Assembly: GCF_005503355.1 (NCBI RefSeq)
Contig: NZ_SCMK01000016.1
Location: 1 to 64,000, forward strand
Reading direction: 5' to 3'
Length of the DNA: 64,000 nt
Source of the DNA: Sphingomonas sp. 1F27F7B
GTDB lineage: Bacteria > Pseudomonadota > Alphaproteobacteria > Sphingomonadales > Sphingomonadaceae
This document shows positions 35,375 to 45,131 of this stretch, in pieces; position 1 is the stretch's first letter, and each line of letters starts with the position of its first letter. Made by a program: the position numbers and the translations under genes. Below the pieces are notes generated by a model. The model searched no databases, was not told the origin of the DNA, and saw only the letters and a list, made by a program, of their open reading frames with translations.

Positions 35375-35746
35375 TCAGAGCTTCGAGACGTATTCCTGAT
35401 AGGCGCTGTCGTTCATCAGGCTCTCCAGCTCGGTGGCGTCGCTGAGCGTGAGCTTGAAGAACCAGCCTTCGCCCTCGGGATCCTCGTTGACCAGCGCGGG
35501 GTTGTCGGCGAGTTCGGTATTGCCCTCGATCACCGTGCCCGAGACCGGCGCATAGACGTCCGAGGCAGCCTTGACCGACTCGACGACGGCGGCATCGTCG
35601 CCCTTCGACACCTGCTTGCCCTCGTCCGGCACTTCGACGAACACGATGTCGCCAAGCTGGCTCTGGGCATATTCGGTGATGCCGACGGTGGCGGTGTCGC
35701 CGTCGACGTCGACCCACTCATGGTCCTCGGTGAAATAGCGGCTCAT
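35375..35746 (-). CDS. gcvH: Glycine cleavage system H protein
   Basis: 123-residue lipoyl carrier that shuttles the aminomethyl group between the P, T and L proteins. The lipoylated residue is Lys59 in [33 protein letters not shown] and [13 protein letters not shown] are the other family blocks. Its ATG shares one base with the gcvT stop (TGATG), indicating translational coupling. Length is normal for the family. Confidence 0.96.
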   Translation of the reverse strand: MSRYFTEDHEWVDVDGDTATVGITEYAQSQLGDIVFVEVPDEGKQVSKGDDAAVVESVKAASDVYAPVSGTVIEGNTELADNPALVNEDPEGEGWFFKLTLSDATELESLMNDSAYQEYVSKL

Positions 35747-36909
35747 CAGGCTCCCTTTCTGACGTAACGATGGGGGACGAAGGGCATCTTCACGACCTCC
35801 GCCGAATGGATCTTGCCGCGCTGGGCAAGGGTGATCTTCGTGCCGGGCTCGGCGCTGGCTGCCGGCACATAGGCCATGGCGATCGGCTGCTGCAGCGTCG
35901 GCGCGAAGCCGCCGCTCGTGACCTTGCCGACTTCGTTGCCGTCCGCATCGAGGACGATGCCGCCCTCGCGGACCGGCTGGCGCCCTTCGACGACCAGGCC
36001 GACGCGCTTGAGGATCGAGCCGTTCTCGCGCTCGATCATGATGCGTGCATGGCCGGGGAAGCCGCCTTCCTCGCGGCGACGCTTCTTCAGCGCGAAGCCG
36101 AGCGCGGCCGCCACCGGGGTGGTCTCGGTATCGAGATCATGGCCGTAGAGCGGCAGGTCGGCCTCCAGGCGCAGCGAATCGCGAGCACCCAGGCCGATCG
36201 GCTTCACTTCGGGCTGGACGGTGATCGCATCGGCCAGCGCCTCGGCGCCCTCGACGGGCACGGAGAGCTCGAAGCCGTCCTCGCCGGTATAGCCCGAGCG
36301 GCTGACCCACAGCGCATGGCCCTGCCACTGGAAGGGCGCGCCCTGCATGAAGACGAGGTCGGAGACCCCGGGGATCACCCGCTCCAGCGCGGCCGCCGCC
36401 TCGGGGCCCTGGAGCGCGAGCAGGGCATGATCCTCCATATGGTTCATGCCGATCTCGTCGGGCAGGAACTCGCGGAAATGGGCGATGTCGTCCCATTTGC
36501 AGGCGCCGTTGACCACCATATAGACTTCGCCGTCGGCAAGGCGAGTCAGCATCAGGTCGTCGAGGATGCCGCCATTCTCGGCCATCAGCAGCGAATAGAC
36601 CGGGTGGGAGAGCTTCGCCGCCTGGATGTCGGCCGGCATCAGCGCCTCGAGCGCAGCCTCGACGCCTTCGCCCGTGAAGGTCAGCTGGCCCATATGGCTG
36701 ACGTCGAACAGCCCGGCATGCTCGCGCACCCAGATATGCTCGGCCATGATGCCTTCATATTGGACGGGCATCTCATAGCCGGCGAAGGGCACCATGCGGC
36801 CGCCCCGGTTCCGGTGCCACTGGTCGAGCGGGAGCTTGCGCAGCTCGATCTCGCCCTCCCCGCCTTCGGGATCGCCGCCAAGGGGCTGGTCCTGGACTTG
36901 CTGGCTCAT
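35746..36909 (-). CDS. gcvT: Glycine cleavage system T protein (aminomethyltransferase)
   Basis: 387 residues. Transfers the methylene group from aminomethyl-GcvH to tetrahydrofolate, releasing ammonia. Conserved segments are [17 protein letters not shown] (folate site, with the catalytic Asp), [15 protein letters not shown] and [23 protein letters not shown] at 36909 is used; the alternative ATG at 36945 adds twelve residues and intrudes toward the riboswitch. The N-terminus has an unusual hydrophilic extension of about 25 residues before [17 protein letters not shown]. First gene of the riboswitch-controlled operon. Confidence 0.94.
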   Translation of the reverse strand: MSQQVQDQPLGGDPEGGEGEIELRKLPLDQWHRNRGGRMVPFAGYEMPVQYEGIMAEHIWVREHAGLFDVSHMGQLTFTGEGVEAALEALMPADIQAAKLSHPVYSLLMAENGGILDDLMLTRLADGEVYMVVNGACKWDDIAHFREFLPDEIGMNHMEDHALLALQGPEAAAALERVIPGVSDLVFMQGAPFQWQGHALWVSRSGYTGEDGFELSVPVEGAEALADAITVQPEVKPIGLGARDSLRLEADLPLYGHDLDTETTPVAAALGFALKKRRREEGGFPGHARIMIERENGSILKRVGLVVEGRQPVREGGIVLDADGNEVGKVTSGGFAPTLQQPIAMAYVPAASAEPGTKITLAQRGKIHSAEVVKMPFVPHRYVRKGA

Positions 36910-36975
36910 CGCGGCACTCCGGATTCGAGAGGAAATCGACGGCACGGCGCGGAACCCTCGCGCACCATTCCATCG

Positions 36976-37156
36976 CCCCCTCTGTCACGGAACCTGAGAG
37001 CTTTCGCCAGATGCCTGGCTTACCCCTTCGGTGGGACGTGGCCGGGCCGCGTCCGCTTTCCAGAGTGTCGTGCCCGCGCGGTCCCTTGTGCCTGAGAGAT
37101 TCCGGGGCGGTTGCTCCTTCGGCGGGTGATCCGGGGATCACCGCTCTCCCGCGCGT
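36976..37156 (-). promoter_or_regulatory. Tandem glycine riboswitch upstream of gcvT
   Basis: On the minus strand two aptamers follow each other. Aptamer 1 (about 37156-37076) has GCGGGAGAGCGG, CGCCGAAGGAGCAA and ATCTCTCAGGCA. Aptamer 2 (about 37068-36976) has CTGGAAAGCGGA, CACCGAAGGGGTAAG and GCTCTCAGGTTCCGTGACAG. The GGAGAG...CCGAAGGRGCAA...CTCTCAGG order is the glycine aptamer signature, and the tandem arrangement is the classical cooperative form. It lies 67 nt before the gcvT start and is expected to switch the operon on in glycine. Confidence 0.94.
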
Positions 37157-37215
37157 GCCTATCGACGATGCGCAGCCTTGGCCGCACCCTCGATTCGAGT
37201 CAATCGGAGAAACTC

Positions 37216-37236
37216 CCCCTCCCTTCCACGGAGGGG
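37216..37236. terminator. CCCCTCC hairpin after the lipoprotein gene
   Basis: CCCCTCC (37216-37222) and GGAGGGG (37230-37236) with a 7-nt loop, just downstream of the minus-strand lipoprotein stop and just upstream of the glycine riboswitch. Its likely role is to close the lipoprotein transcript before the gcv operon begins. Confidence 0.45.
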
Positions 37237-37244
37237 AAGAAGCG

Positions 37245-37889
37245 TTACCGAGTGACGTTGTACTTCAGCTGGTCCTCGGTCAGCTGGAAGCCGACCAGCG
37301 CCTCGAACGTGGCGGAAAGCACCGCGCCGCGGATCGAGGGATCGGCCAGCGGGTCCATCGCCGCCGCCTGCTCGCCGGCCTTGCGCTTCTCGGTGAGGCG
37401 CTTGCGAACCTCGTCCGGCAGCGTCGCCGCGCTGCGGTCGACATAAGTGGTGGCGGTGCCGCTGGTCTGCGCACGCAGCTGGCCCGGCTCGAAATGGACG
37501 GTGACGCGGTTGATCCGCTTGGCGACCACCGAAGTGCCGCCGCGTACCACCGTCACGAAATAGGGGAAGCTCACGTCGCGCGCGCCATCGGCGCTCTGGC
37601 GACGCGCCAGCACGTCGAAATTGACCGTGGTGACGACTTGCGGGCCGGCATCGTCGCAAGTCGAGGTGACGTTGGTCATCACCGCATTGACGTCGATCGC
37701 GCTCGCCTCGCGGCTGTTCGCCGGGTTGAAGATCGTCATGTCCCCCGTGCCGGCGGGAATCGCGACGTGCGGGCAGGCGGAGCGCACCGCCGTGACGCCG
37801 GCGCCGCCGCCATTGGCATCGATTTCGCCGGTGCGGCTGCAGGCGCCGAGCGCGAGCGGGATCAGAGCGAAAACGGCGAGCTTGCGGAC
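37245..37889 (-). CDS. Conserved lipoprotein of unknown function
   Basis: 214 residues with a lipoprotein signal (lipobox LALGAC, Cys about residue 17). The mature part contains NVTSTCDDAGPQVVTTVNFD and PYFVTVVRGGTSVVAKRINR, alternating strands suggesting a beta-sandwich. No ATG fits the signal sequence; TTG at 37889 with AAGGG about 8 nt upstream is chosen. It is divergent from ispH. This type of protein is common beside ispH or gcv in related genomes only as a hypothetical. An outer-membrane anchor is inferred. Confidence 0.7.
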   Translation of the reverse strand, partial: VRKLAVFALIPLALGACSRTGEIDANGGGAGVTAVRSACPHVAIPAGTGDMTIFNPANSREASAIDVNAVMTNVTSTCDDAGPQVVTTVNFDVLARRQSADGARDVSFPYFVTVVRGGTSVVAKRINRVTVHFEPGQLRAQTSGTATTYVDRSAATLPDEVRKRLTEKRKAGEQAAAMDPLADPSIRGAVLSATFEALVGFQLTEDQLKYNVTR

Positions 37890-37999
37890 CAAGACGGAAA
37901 CCCTTTCAAACACACGGGACCAGAGGGGTCCAAAACGGCGCGCACCATAGGAACCGCGTTGAGCCCGCGCAAGCAATCGCGTAGGTGCGAGGCGGAACT

Positions 38000-38953
38000 A
38001 TGGCAGACCCTGTAAAACCCTATCTCGAGCTGCTCATCGCAGCGCCCCGCGGCTTCTGCGCCGGCGTCGACCGTGCCATTCGCATCGTCGAGCTGGCGAT
38101 CGAGAAGTACGGCGCCCCCGTCTATGTGCGCCACGAGATCGTCCACAACAAATATGTCGTCGACAGCCTGAAGGCGAAGGGCGCGATCTTCGTCGAGGAG
38201 CTCGACCAGGTGCCCGACGACGTGCCGGTGGTCTTCTCCGCCCACGGCGTGCCCAAGGCGGTGCCGGCCAAGGCGGAGGAGCGCGGCCTCGAATATCTCG
38301 ACGCCACCTGCCCGCTCGTCTCCAAGGTCCATCGCCAGGCCGAGCGGCTGGTCGCTGCCGGGCGGCACATATTGTTCATCGGCCATGCCGGCCATCCGGA
38401 AGTGATCGGCACCTTCGGCCAGGTCCCGGCAGGATCGATGACGCTGGTGGAGACGCCGGCCGATGCCGAGGCGGTGCAGGCCTCCGATCCGGGCAACCTC
38501 GCCTTCCTGACCCAGACCACGCTCTCGGTGGACGATACCGCGGCGACGCTGGCGGTGCTCAGGCGCCGGTTCCCGGAAATCCTCGCGCCCGGGCCGAACG
38601 ACATCTGCTACGCGACCACCAACCGCCAGGGCGCAGTGAAGGCGATCGCGTCGTCGGTCGATCTGGTGCTGATCATCGGCGGCCTCAACTCGTCCAACTC
38701 GCTCCGCCTCGTCGAAGTGGCCGAACGCCAGGGCACCACCGCCTATCTGATCCAGCGCGCCGAGGATGTGGACTGGGACTGGTTCGCCGGCGTGGGCACC
38801 GTCGGCGTCAGCGCGGGCGCATCGGCCCCCGAACTGCTGGTCCGCGAGCTGGTCGACAAGCTTTCCGAGCGCTTCGAAGTGCATGAGCGCGAAGTCGAGA
38901 CGGTGCCCGAGGACGTCACCTTCAAGCTGCCGCGCGGGCTGGAAGCCGCCTGA
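38000..38953 (+). CDS. ispH: 4-hydroxy-3-methylbut-2-enyl diphosphate reductase
   Basis: 317-residue iron-sulfur enzyme that performs the last step of the MEP pathway, making isopentenyl and dimethylallyl diphosphate. Cluster ligands are visible as Cys20 ([11 protein letters not shown]), Cys104 ([12 protein letters not shown]) and Cys203 ([10 protein letters not shown]). The catalytic Glu-containing segment and [11 protein letters not shown] are present. ATG at 38000 gives the family start. It leads a cluster with thrB and rnhA that is common in alphaproteobacteria. Confidence 0.96.
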   Translation: MADPVKPYLELLIAAPRGFCAGVDRAIRIVELAIEKYGAPVYVRHEIVHNKYVVDSLKAKGAIFVEELDQVPDDVPVVFSAHGVPKAVPAKAEERGLEYLDATCPLVSKVHRQAERLVAAGRHILFIGHAGHPEVIGTFGQVPAGSMTLVETPADAEAVQASDPGNLAFLTQTTLSVDDTAATLAVLRRRFPEILAPGPNDICYATTNRQGAVKAIASSVDLVLIIGGLNSSNSLRLVEVAERQGTTAYLIQRAEDVDWDWFAGVGTVGVSAGASAPELLVRELVDKLSERFEVHEREVETVPEDVTFKLPRGLEAA

Positions 38954-39052
38954 TGCACGCCCCAAGCACAACTGCGGTTGTGCGCGGGGCGCCGGCAGGA
39001 GATGGGGCAGGAGATGGGTCGCCCCGTTCGCGGGGATGACGAAGGGGGACGT

Positions 39053-40021
39053 GTGGCGGTCTATACGCAGGTTTCGGCAGAGGCGCTCGGCGCGTTCCTC
39101 GACAAGTTCGACGTTGGCGAGCTGGTCTCGGCCAAGGGCATTGCCGAGGGCGTGGAGAATTCCAACTATCTGGTCGACACGACGAAGAGCCGCTTCATCC
39201 TGACGCTCTATGAGAAGCGCGTGGCGGCTGGCGACCTGCCCTATTTCATGGCGCTGCTCGAGCATCTGGCGGATCGCGGCCTGCCGGTGCCGCCGGCAGT
39301 GCCCGACCGTTCCGGCACGCTGATCCACGAACTGGAAGGCCGCCCGGCCTGCCTGATCCAGTTTCTCTCGGGCGTATCGGTCTCGCACCCCATGCCGGCC
39401 CAGGCGCACGCCGCGGGCGACGCGATGGGCCGGATGCACGCCGCCGTCCGCGACTTTCCGCTCGACCGCCCCAATTCGATGGGCGCCGGGACATGGGCGC
39501 CGCTGTTCGCGCGCTGCGGCAAGAGCCTCGATGAAATCACGCCGGGCCTCTACGACGATATCGGCTTCGCGCTCGACGCCACGCTGTCGGCCTGGACCGA
39601 GGACGGGCTGGACCGCTGCGCCATCCATGCCGATCTGTTCCCCGACAATGTCCTGATGCTCGGCGAGCGGGTGACCGGCCTGATCGACTTTTACTTCGCC
39701 TGCACCGACCTGCGCATCTACGACCTCGCCGTCGCGCACACCGCCTGGGCCTTCGACGCGGCGGGGCGGCAGTTCGACCGGACGGTCGGGGATGCGCTGA
39801 TCGCCGGCTATGCGAAGCATTTCCCCCTGAGTGGCCATGAACGCACCCAGTTCGATGTCTGTGCGGTCGGATCGTGCATCCGGTTCACCTTGTCGCGCGC
39901 CTGGGACTGGCTCAACACCCCCGCGGACGCGCTGGTGACGCGCAAGGACCCCCTCGCCTTCTGGCGGCGCGTGAAAACCTATGACAGCGCCCTCGGAGAG
40001 CGTCTAAGGACGCTCGTCTGA
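39053..40021 (+). CDS. thrB: Homoserine kinase (APH-fold type)
   Basis: 322-residue kinase of the aminoglycoside-phosphotransferase fold that phosphorylates homoserine for threonine synthesis; this type replaces the GHMP-type ThrB in alphaproteobacteria. [20 protein letters not shown] is the usual start, at a GTG (39053) preceded by AAGGGGG. The catalytic loop is [12 protein letters not shown] and the metal site is [11 protein letters not shown]. The leader contains CGGGGATGACG, a fragment of the local palindromic repeat. The stop overlaps the rnhA start. Confidence 0.92.
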   Translation: MAVYTQVSAEALGAFLDKFDVGELVSAKGIAEGVENSNYLVDTTKSRFILTLYEKRVAAGDLPYFMALLEHLADRGLPVPPAVPDRSGTLIHELEGRPACLIQFLSGVSVSHPMPAQAHAAGDAMGRMHAAVRDFPLDRPNSMGAGTWAPLFARCGKSLDEITPGLYDDIGFALDATLSAWTEDGLDRCAIHADLFPDNVLMLGERVTGLIDFYFACTDLRIYDLAVAHTAWAFDAAGRQFDRTVGDALIAGYAKHFPLSGHERTQFDVCAVGSCIRFTLSRAWDWLNTPADALVTRKDPLAFWRRVKTYDSALGERLRTLV

Positions 40022-40458
40022 TGGAATTGCAACATGTCGAGATCGCCACCGATGGCGCGTGCAAGGGCAACCCGGGCAAGGGCGGCTGGGGCGTGGTGCT
40101 GCGTATGGGCGGCGTCGAGAAGGAACTTTCCGGCGGCGAGAAGCACACCACCAACAACCGCATGGAGCTGATGGCGGCGATCCAGGGGCTGAACGCGCTC
40201 AAGCGCCCCTGCCGCGTGACGCTCTCCACCGACAGCCGCTATGTGATGGACGGCCTGACCAAGTGGATCCATGGCTGGCTGAAGAACGGCTGGAAGACCG
40301 CCGACAAGAAGCCGGTGAAGAATGCCGACCTGTGGCAGGAACTGCTCGCTGCCGCGAAACCGCACCGCGTGGAATGGGTGTGGGTGAAGGGCCATGCCGG
40401 CCATCCCGACAACGAGCGCGCCGACAAGCTGGCCAGCGACGCCGCGATCGCCGCCTGA
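40021..40458 (+). CDS. rnhA: Ribonuclease HI
   Basis: 145-residue endonuclease that removes RNA from RNA-DNA hybrids. The DEDD active site is complete: Asp11 ([11 protein letters not shown]), Glu49 ([10 protein letters not shown]), Asp71 (STDSRYV) and Asp135 (ERADKLA), with His125 in [14 protein letters not shown]. The handle region [14 protein letters not shown] is present. It starts at the last base of the thrB stop (TGATG), so is coupled. Normal length. Confidence 0.96.
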   Translation: MELQHVEIATDGACKGNPGKGGWGVVLRMGGVEKELSGGEKHTTNNRMELMAAIQGLNALKRPCRVTLSTDSRYVMDGLTKWIHGWLKNGWKTADKKPVKNADLWQELLAAAKPHRVEWVWVKGHAGHPDNERADKLASDAAIAA

Positions 40459-40487
40459 GGGCCGGCGGCGGCCCCGTTCCCGCGGCG

Positions 40488-41696
40488 TCAGGTAGCGCCG
40501 AGCGCCCCCGCCATCAGCGTCTGGGTGATCTCCTGCAGCGGCGGCGCTCCATAGGACAGGAGCTGTATCATCCCCACGAACGCGAGATCATTCTCGGGAT
40601 CGACCCAGAACCAGGTGCCCGCGGCGCCGTCCCAATGATAGGTCCCGCGCCCCACCGGCACCCCGGCAAGGGCGGGATCGGTGAAAACCACGCCGTTATA
40701 GCCATAGCCGAAGCCGGGCCGGAACTTCTGGTGCCCGGCGACGAAGCGCGTCTCAAGCAGCGCATCGGGCAGGCGGTTGGTCATCTGTTCGCGCACCCCC
40801 GCGGCGCTGACGATCCGGCGCCCCGCCAGCGTTCCGCCGTTCAGCAGCATCTGCGCATAACGGGCATAGTCGAGCGCCGTCGAATAGAGCCCGGCGCCCC
40901 CCATGGCGAGGCCGGGCTCGCACTCCGGATCCGGCCGCATCGGATTGACCGCGAGCTTCTCCAGGGCCCCGTCCAGCGGCTTGAAATAGAGGTGGGCGAG
41001 GCGGTGGCGCTTCTCGGGCGGCACGAAGAAGGCGGTATCGGCCATGCCCAGCGGCGCAAAGATTCGCGTACGCATGAAATCGGCCAGGCGCTGGCCGCTC
41101 AGCCGCTCGATGATCGCCCCCTGCACGTCCATCGACAGGCTGTAGCGCCACAAGGTCCCCGGCTGGTGCGCGAGCGGCACCGTCGCCAGCCGGGCGACCA
41201 TCTCGTCCAGGTCCGCAGCGCCGAGGATGCGCGCCTGCCGGTACAGCGCCTCGATCCGGTCCTTCGGCTCGCCGAGCGGCAGGCCATAGGCGAAGCCGGC
41301 GCGGTGCGTCATCAGCTCGGCCATGGTCGGCGAGTGATCGGGCGCGACGCGGCCATCCTCCCCCGCCAGCACCTGGAGATCGGCCAGTTCGGGGAGGTGG
41401 CGCGCGATGGGATCCTCGGGCCGCCACAAGCCCTGGTCGCGCAGGATCATCATCGCCGTGGCGGTAATCGGCTTGGTCATCGAGAAGATGCGGAAGATCG
41501 CGTCCTCGGCTAGCGGCGTGCCCGCTTCGATGTCGTCCAGGCCCAGGCTGCGGATGCGCGCGATCCGGCCATGGCGCAGCGTGAGCGTGACCGCGCCTGC
41601 GACGATGCCCGCGTCGATCCGCGCCTGTATCGCGGCATCGACGGCATCGAGCCCGCTGGCGGCGAGGCCGACCTGTTCCGGGGCAACCCGCTCCAT
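40488..41696 (-). CDS. Serine hydrolase, beta-lactamase/EstB-like
   Basis: 402-residue enzyme of the penicillin-binding-protein fold without a signal peptide, so probably a cytoplasmic esterase (EstB/class C-like family) rather than a resistance enzyme. The catalytic SxxK is SMTKP near residue 72, the second motif is RYSLSM with Tyr in the general-base position, and HWDGAAGTWFWVDP replaces KTG. ATG at 41696 shares a base with the beta-mannosidase stop; an ATG six codons earlier is possible. The coupling suggests joint use on an acylated glycoside. Confidence 0.85.
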   Translation of the reverse strand: MERVAPEQVGLAASGLDAVDAAIQARIDAGIVAGAVTLTLRHGRIARIRSLGLDDIEAGTPLAEDAIFRIFSMTKPITATAMMILRDQGLWRPEDPIARHLPELADLQVLAGEDGRVAPDHSPTMAELMTHRAGFAYGLPLGEPKDRIEALYRQARILGAADLDEMVARLATVPLAHQPGTLWRYSLSMDVQGAIIERLSGQRLADFMRTRIFAPLGMADTAFFVPPEKRHRLAHLYFKPLDGALEKLAVNPMRPDPECEPGLAMGGAGLYSTALDYARYAQMLLNGGTLAGRRIVSAAGVREQMTNRLPDALLETRFVAGHQKFRPGFGYGYNGVVFTDPALAGVPVGRGTYHWDGAAGTWFWVDPENDLAFVGMIQLLSYGAPPLQEITQTLMAGALGAT

Positions 41697-44149
41697 CAAC
41701 TGCGCCCGTTCCAACTGGAGACCTGGATCGCCTCGGGGTGTATTTCGCCGCCGCCGGCGCGCGTGACCGTGACGATGCTCTCCTCGCCTCCCGCCAGGTC
41801 GAAATGATTGTCGCTGAAACGCAGCGCCGGATCGTCCGAGCGGAGCCGGACGGCCAGCGCATAGCGTTCCGCCGCGATGCCGAGGCGCAGCCCGGCGCCC
41901 ATCGGCTCGCAGCGCACCCGCAGCCCGGGATCGGGCGCCAGCGCCAGATCCTTCACCGGCGCAAGGAGCGTCCGGTTCGCGGGGAATGCCCCGCCGGCAC
42001 TGCGCACCGTCAGGGCATGCGCCACGGAATGCGCGGCAGGGCCCCGCCAGATACAGGCGCTGCCATTCGCCGCCGCTTCGAACGGCACCCGCTCCTCCCG
42101 CTCGGCGCCGCCGGCCAGCCGCGCCAGCGCGATGACGGCGGTGTCGCGAACCGGCGCGAGCCGGTCATTGGTGATCCACAGCTCCGCGACCTCGCCGTCC
42201 AGCCGGAACGACGCCAGCACGGGCGCGAAGGCGCGGCGGGTGGTGTACCATGCCGATTTGGCGACACCGTCATGGTCGATCAGGCTCCAGCTGACGCAGG
42301 GCCAGCAATCATTGTGCTGCCAGATCAGCGCGCCCGAACAATGCGGCTTGCGGCGGCGATAATGCTCGATGCCGAACTTCAGCCCCTCGGCCTGGGTGAG
42401 CATGGTGAAGTCGACATAATCGGCAAGCGTCGCCGGCAGGCCGGTGACCGGCGCCATCATCGCGCTCGCCTTGTCGGCCACGTCCTTGATCCGATCGAGA
42501 AACCCCTGGCTGCCCAGCACCAGGTCCTCGGGCGCCATCCAGCGCTCGAGCGTGCCGATATCGGGCGCGCCCTGGATGCCGAACTCGCTGACGAAGCGGG
42601 CCATGTCCTCGGCATAGCGGGTGAAGGCGACGCCCTCGGGCGAGCTGTCGTTGCTGCCCATCGCATCGGTGTCCGGCACCAGCGGAATGCCGTGCCACAC
42701 CGTCCAGTTGTGGACGTCGCCGCCGCGCATGGAATTGGGGCTCGGGCCGCCCCAGGGGCTGCTCGGCCAATAGGGCGTGGCGGGATCGAGATCGGCGAGA
42801 ATGTCGGGAATCAGTTCGTCGTAGAATTTCAGCCCGGCCAGCGGGGCGGCAGTGCCGGCAGCGTGGTCGGCGAAGAACTGGATACCCTGATTCTCGTTGT
42901 TGCCGCACCACAGCGCCAGGCAGGCATGGTGGCGCAGGCGCGACACCTGCTCGACCACTTCGGCGCGGACATTCTCGACAAAGGCGGGATCGTCGTCCGG
43001 ATAGGGCGCGCAGGCGAACATGAAATCCTGCCACACCAGCAGGCCGAGCCGGTCGCACTCCGCATAGAAGATGTCGTGCTCGTAGATGCCCCCGCCCCAG
43101 ACGCGAATCATGTTCATATTGGCGCCGACCGCGCGCTCGAGCAGGTCGCGATAGGCGGCATCGGGGATCGCGCCGACGAAGGAACTCGCGGGCACCCAGT
43201 TGGCGCCCTTGGCAAAGATCGGGACGCCGTTGAGCACGAAGCGGAAGAAGCTGGCGCCCGGCTCGTCGGGATCCGGCGACTGGTCGATCGCGATGGTGCG
43301 GATGCCGACGCGGTGGCGGATCACCCGCCCGTCGCTGGTCGCGACCAGCGTGTAGAGCGGCTGTCCGCCCAGCTCGGCAGTCCACCAGAGCTGGGGGTCG
43401 GGCACCGTCATCGCGACCGGGCCCGAGCCCCGCCGGGACGCGGCGGCGACGGGAATGCCCGCGGGATCGAGCAGTTCGACGGCGATGTCGACAGGCCTGG
43501 AGAGATCGAGATCGACCGTGACTTCCGCCGCCCCCGCGATCGAGCGCGTCGTGAAGTTCAGGCTGCGGAGCGTCGCCGCGCGCCGGGGCTCGATCCGCAC
43601 CGGCTTCCAGATGCCGACGGTCGGCAGGTCGGGCCCCCAGTCCCAGCCCCAGCCGAACTGCGCCTTGCGCATCAGCGTGCGGCGCGAGCGGCTGATCCGA
43701 TCGGTGAAGACCGGCCAGACGGGCAGCGGCGCGCCGGCGACCTTCGCGGCGGTGGGGTGGAAGCGGATGGCGAGATCGTGCGTGCCGGGCGCGTGCCCGG
43801 ACAGGTCGAAGCGCCAGCTGCGGAACATGTTGTCGGCGCTGCCGATCGGCACGCCGTCCAGATGGATGTCGGCAAAGGTGTCGAGACCTTCGAACACCAG
43901 CACGGCATCGCCGCCGATCTCGATCCGCGCATGCCACCACCATTCGCGGTCGCGCACCCAGGCCGCGGCTGCCTCGTTCCGCCCGGCATAGGGATCGGCG
44001 AGCCGGCCCGCCTCGATCAGCGCGCGATAGGTGTCGCCGGGCGCATCGGCGGGGATCCAGCCCGCGCCCCGCCCCTGCGCGGCGCCGGCGGGCCCGCCTT
44101 CGCCGGGCGCAAAATCCCGTATCCGCCAGGCACTGACGAATTCGCTCAT
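41696..44149 (-). CDS. Glycoside hydrolase family 2, beta-mannosidase-like
   Basis: 817-residue retaining glycosidase. An N-terminal jelly-roll domain (DREWWWHARIEIGGDAVLVF, then FEGLDTFADIHLDG) is followed by Ig-like domains and the TIM barrel. The acid/base Glu lies in WCGNNENQ and the nucleophile Glu in FVSEFGIQ, the GH2 beta-mannosidase pattern; FGWGWDWGPDLPTVGIW also matches. No signal peptide is seen, so it should act on imported oligosaccharides or glycosides. It is coupled to the EstB-like esterase downstream. Confidence 0.88.
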   Translation of the reverse strand: MSEFVSAWRIRDFAPGEGGPAGAAQGRGAGWIPADAPGDTYRALIEAGRLADPYAGRNEAAAAWVRDREWWWHARIEIGGDAVLVFEGLDTFADIHLDGVPIGSADNMFRSWRFDLSGHAPGTHDLAIRFHPTAAKVAGAPLPVWPVFTDRISRSRRTLMRKAQFGWGWDWGPDLPTVGIWKPVRIEPRRAATLRSLNFTTRSIAGAAEVTVDLDLSRPVDIAVELLDPAGIPVAAASRRGSGPVAMTVPDPQLWWTAELGGQPLYTLVATSDGRVIRHRVGIRTIAIDQSPDPDEPGASFFRFVLNGVPIFAKGANWVPASSFVGAIPDAAYRDLLERAVGANMNMIRVWGGGIYEHDIFYAECDRLGLLVWQDFMFACAPYPDDDPAFVENVRAEVVEQVSRLRHHACLALWCGNNENQGIQFFADHAAGTAAPLAGLKFYDELIPDILADLDPATPYWPSSPWGGPSPNSMRGGDVHNWTVWHGIPLVPDTDAMGSNDSSPEGVAFTRYAEDMARFVSEFGIQGAPDIGTLERWMAPEDLVLGSQGFLDRIKDVADKASAMMAPVTGLPATLADYVDFTMLTQAEGLKFGIEHYRRRKPHCSGALIWQHNDCWPCVSWSLIDHDGVAKSAWYTTRRAFAPVLASFRLDGEVAELWITNDRLAPVRDTAVIALARLAGGAEREERVPFEAAANGSACIWRGPAAHSVAHALTVRSAGGAFPANRTLLAPVKDLALAPDPGLRVRCEPMGAGLRLGIAAERYALAVRLRSDDPALRFSDNHFDLAGGEESIVTVTRAGGGEIHPEAIQVSSWNGRS

Positions 44150-44289
44150 GATCCAGCCCTCTTCAATTCCGGGCGCGCGCCGATCGGGCGGCGAACGCCT
44201 CCGCGTTCACATCACAAGAACATCCGCATTCGTCGGCGCCGCCATCCTCGCTCGGCGACAACGGGCGCGAACGGGGAGCCCCATGGGGA

Positions 44290-44988
44290 TCAGCCGGCCG
44301 CCGCCGCCCGGGCCTCGGCCCGGTCGCGACAGATGCCTTCGAAGCCGAACGCCAGGAAACGCGCCATGCGCGCCTTCACCGCGGGGAAATCCTCGGACTT
44401 GCACAGCCCCTGGGACAGCTGGTCGATGCGGCCGGTGCGGGCCAGGGTCATCACCAGCGCGCCGGTGACGAAGTGATAGCCCCAGAAAATATCCTCTTCC
44501 GGGCACTCCGGCAGCGCCTGCTTGAGCAGCCCGATCAGCTTGAGCACCACCGGATCGAAATGCTCGTCGAACAGCTTGGCGCCCCAGACCGGCGCCATCG
44601 CCACCTGGGCGCCCAGGCCGGCGAAGTTGCGCCAGCCCTCCCCGCCCTGGATATAGAGATCGAGATCGGTGTCGAGGAACGCGCGCAGCGCCCCCTCCAC
44701 CGTCGGCTTGCCCCTGCATTCGCCGGCATAGCGATCGAGCGCCGCCATGCGCTTGTCCGCCGTCACATGGGCGCGGCGGGCGAAGACGGCATCGAACATC
44801 GCCTTCTTGTCGTCGAAATAATAATGGAGGAGCGAGGTGTGGACGTCCGCCTGCTGCGCCACGTCCTTCAGCGTCACGCCATAGAGCCCGCGCTGCGAGA
44901 AGAGATATTCCGCCGCGTCGAGGATCACTTCCAGCGTCTCGGCGCGCTGCTGCGCCTTGGTGCGCCGCTTGGGCTTGGCTTCGGTCAT
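44290..44988 (-). CDS. TetR/AcrR family transcriptional regulator
   Basis: 232-residue repressor. The basic N-terminus (KPKRRTKAQQRAE) leads into the HTH with YLFSQRGLYGVTLKDVAQQA and DVHTSLLHYYFDDKKAMFDA. The C-terminal ligand domain begins near residue 85. ATG at 44988 with GGAG upstream is preferred; an ATG at 45057 would add 23 residues. It lies 143 nt after the TonB receptor gene in the same direction and is the best candidate to bind the palindromes before that gene and the hydrolase/thiolase operon. Its ligand is unknown. Confidence 0.85.
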   Translation of the reverse strand: MTEAKPKRRTKAQQRAETLEVILDAAEYLFSQRGLYGVTLKDVAQQADVHTSLLHYYFDDKKAMFDAVFARRAHVTADKRMAALDRYAGECRGKPTVEGALRAFLDTDLDLYIQGGEGWRNFAGLGAQVAMAPVWGAKLFDEHFDPVVLKLIGLLKQALPECPEEDIFWGYHFVTGALVMTLARTGRIDQLSQGLCKSEDFPAVKARMARFLAFGFEGICRDRAEARAAAAG

Positions 44989-45131
44989 TGTCGCTCCATC
45001 GATCGACGCGCCCCTGCCGCCAGCAATTGCCGAAGAAGAAAGGCCCGCCTGATCCATGGCTTTTGTCTATCTTGGTCCCGGATGCAAATGCCGCCCCGCG
45101 GACCGGCCGGTGCCGGCCCGCGGGCACGGGA

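Noticed and set aside
40488..41696. Beta-lactamase resistance gene
   Set aside because: The protein has no signal peptide and the third motif is not KTG. The family is dominated by esterases, and it is coupled to a glycosidase.
41738..44476. 912-codon plus-strand frame opposite the beta-mannosidase
   Set aside because: Low-complexity Arg/Ala/Gly-rich translation without motifs. The minus strand has complete GH2 catalytic motifs.
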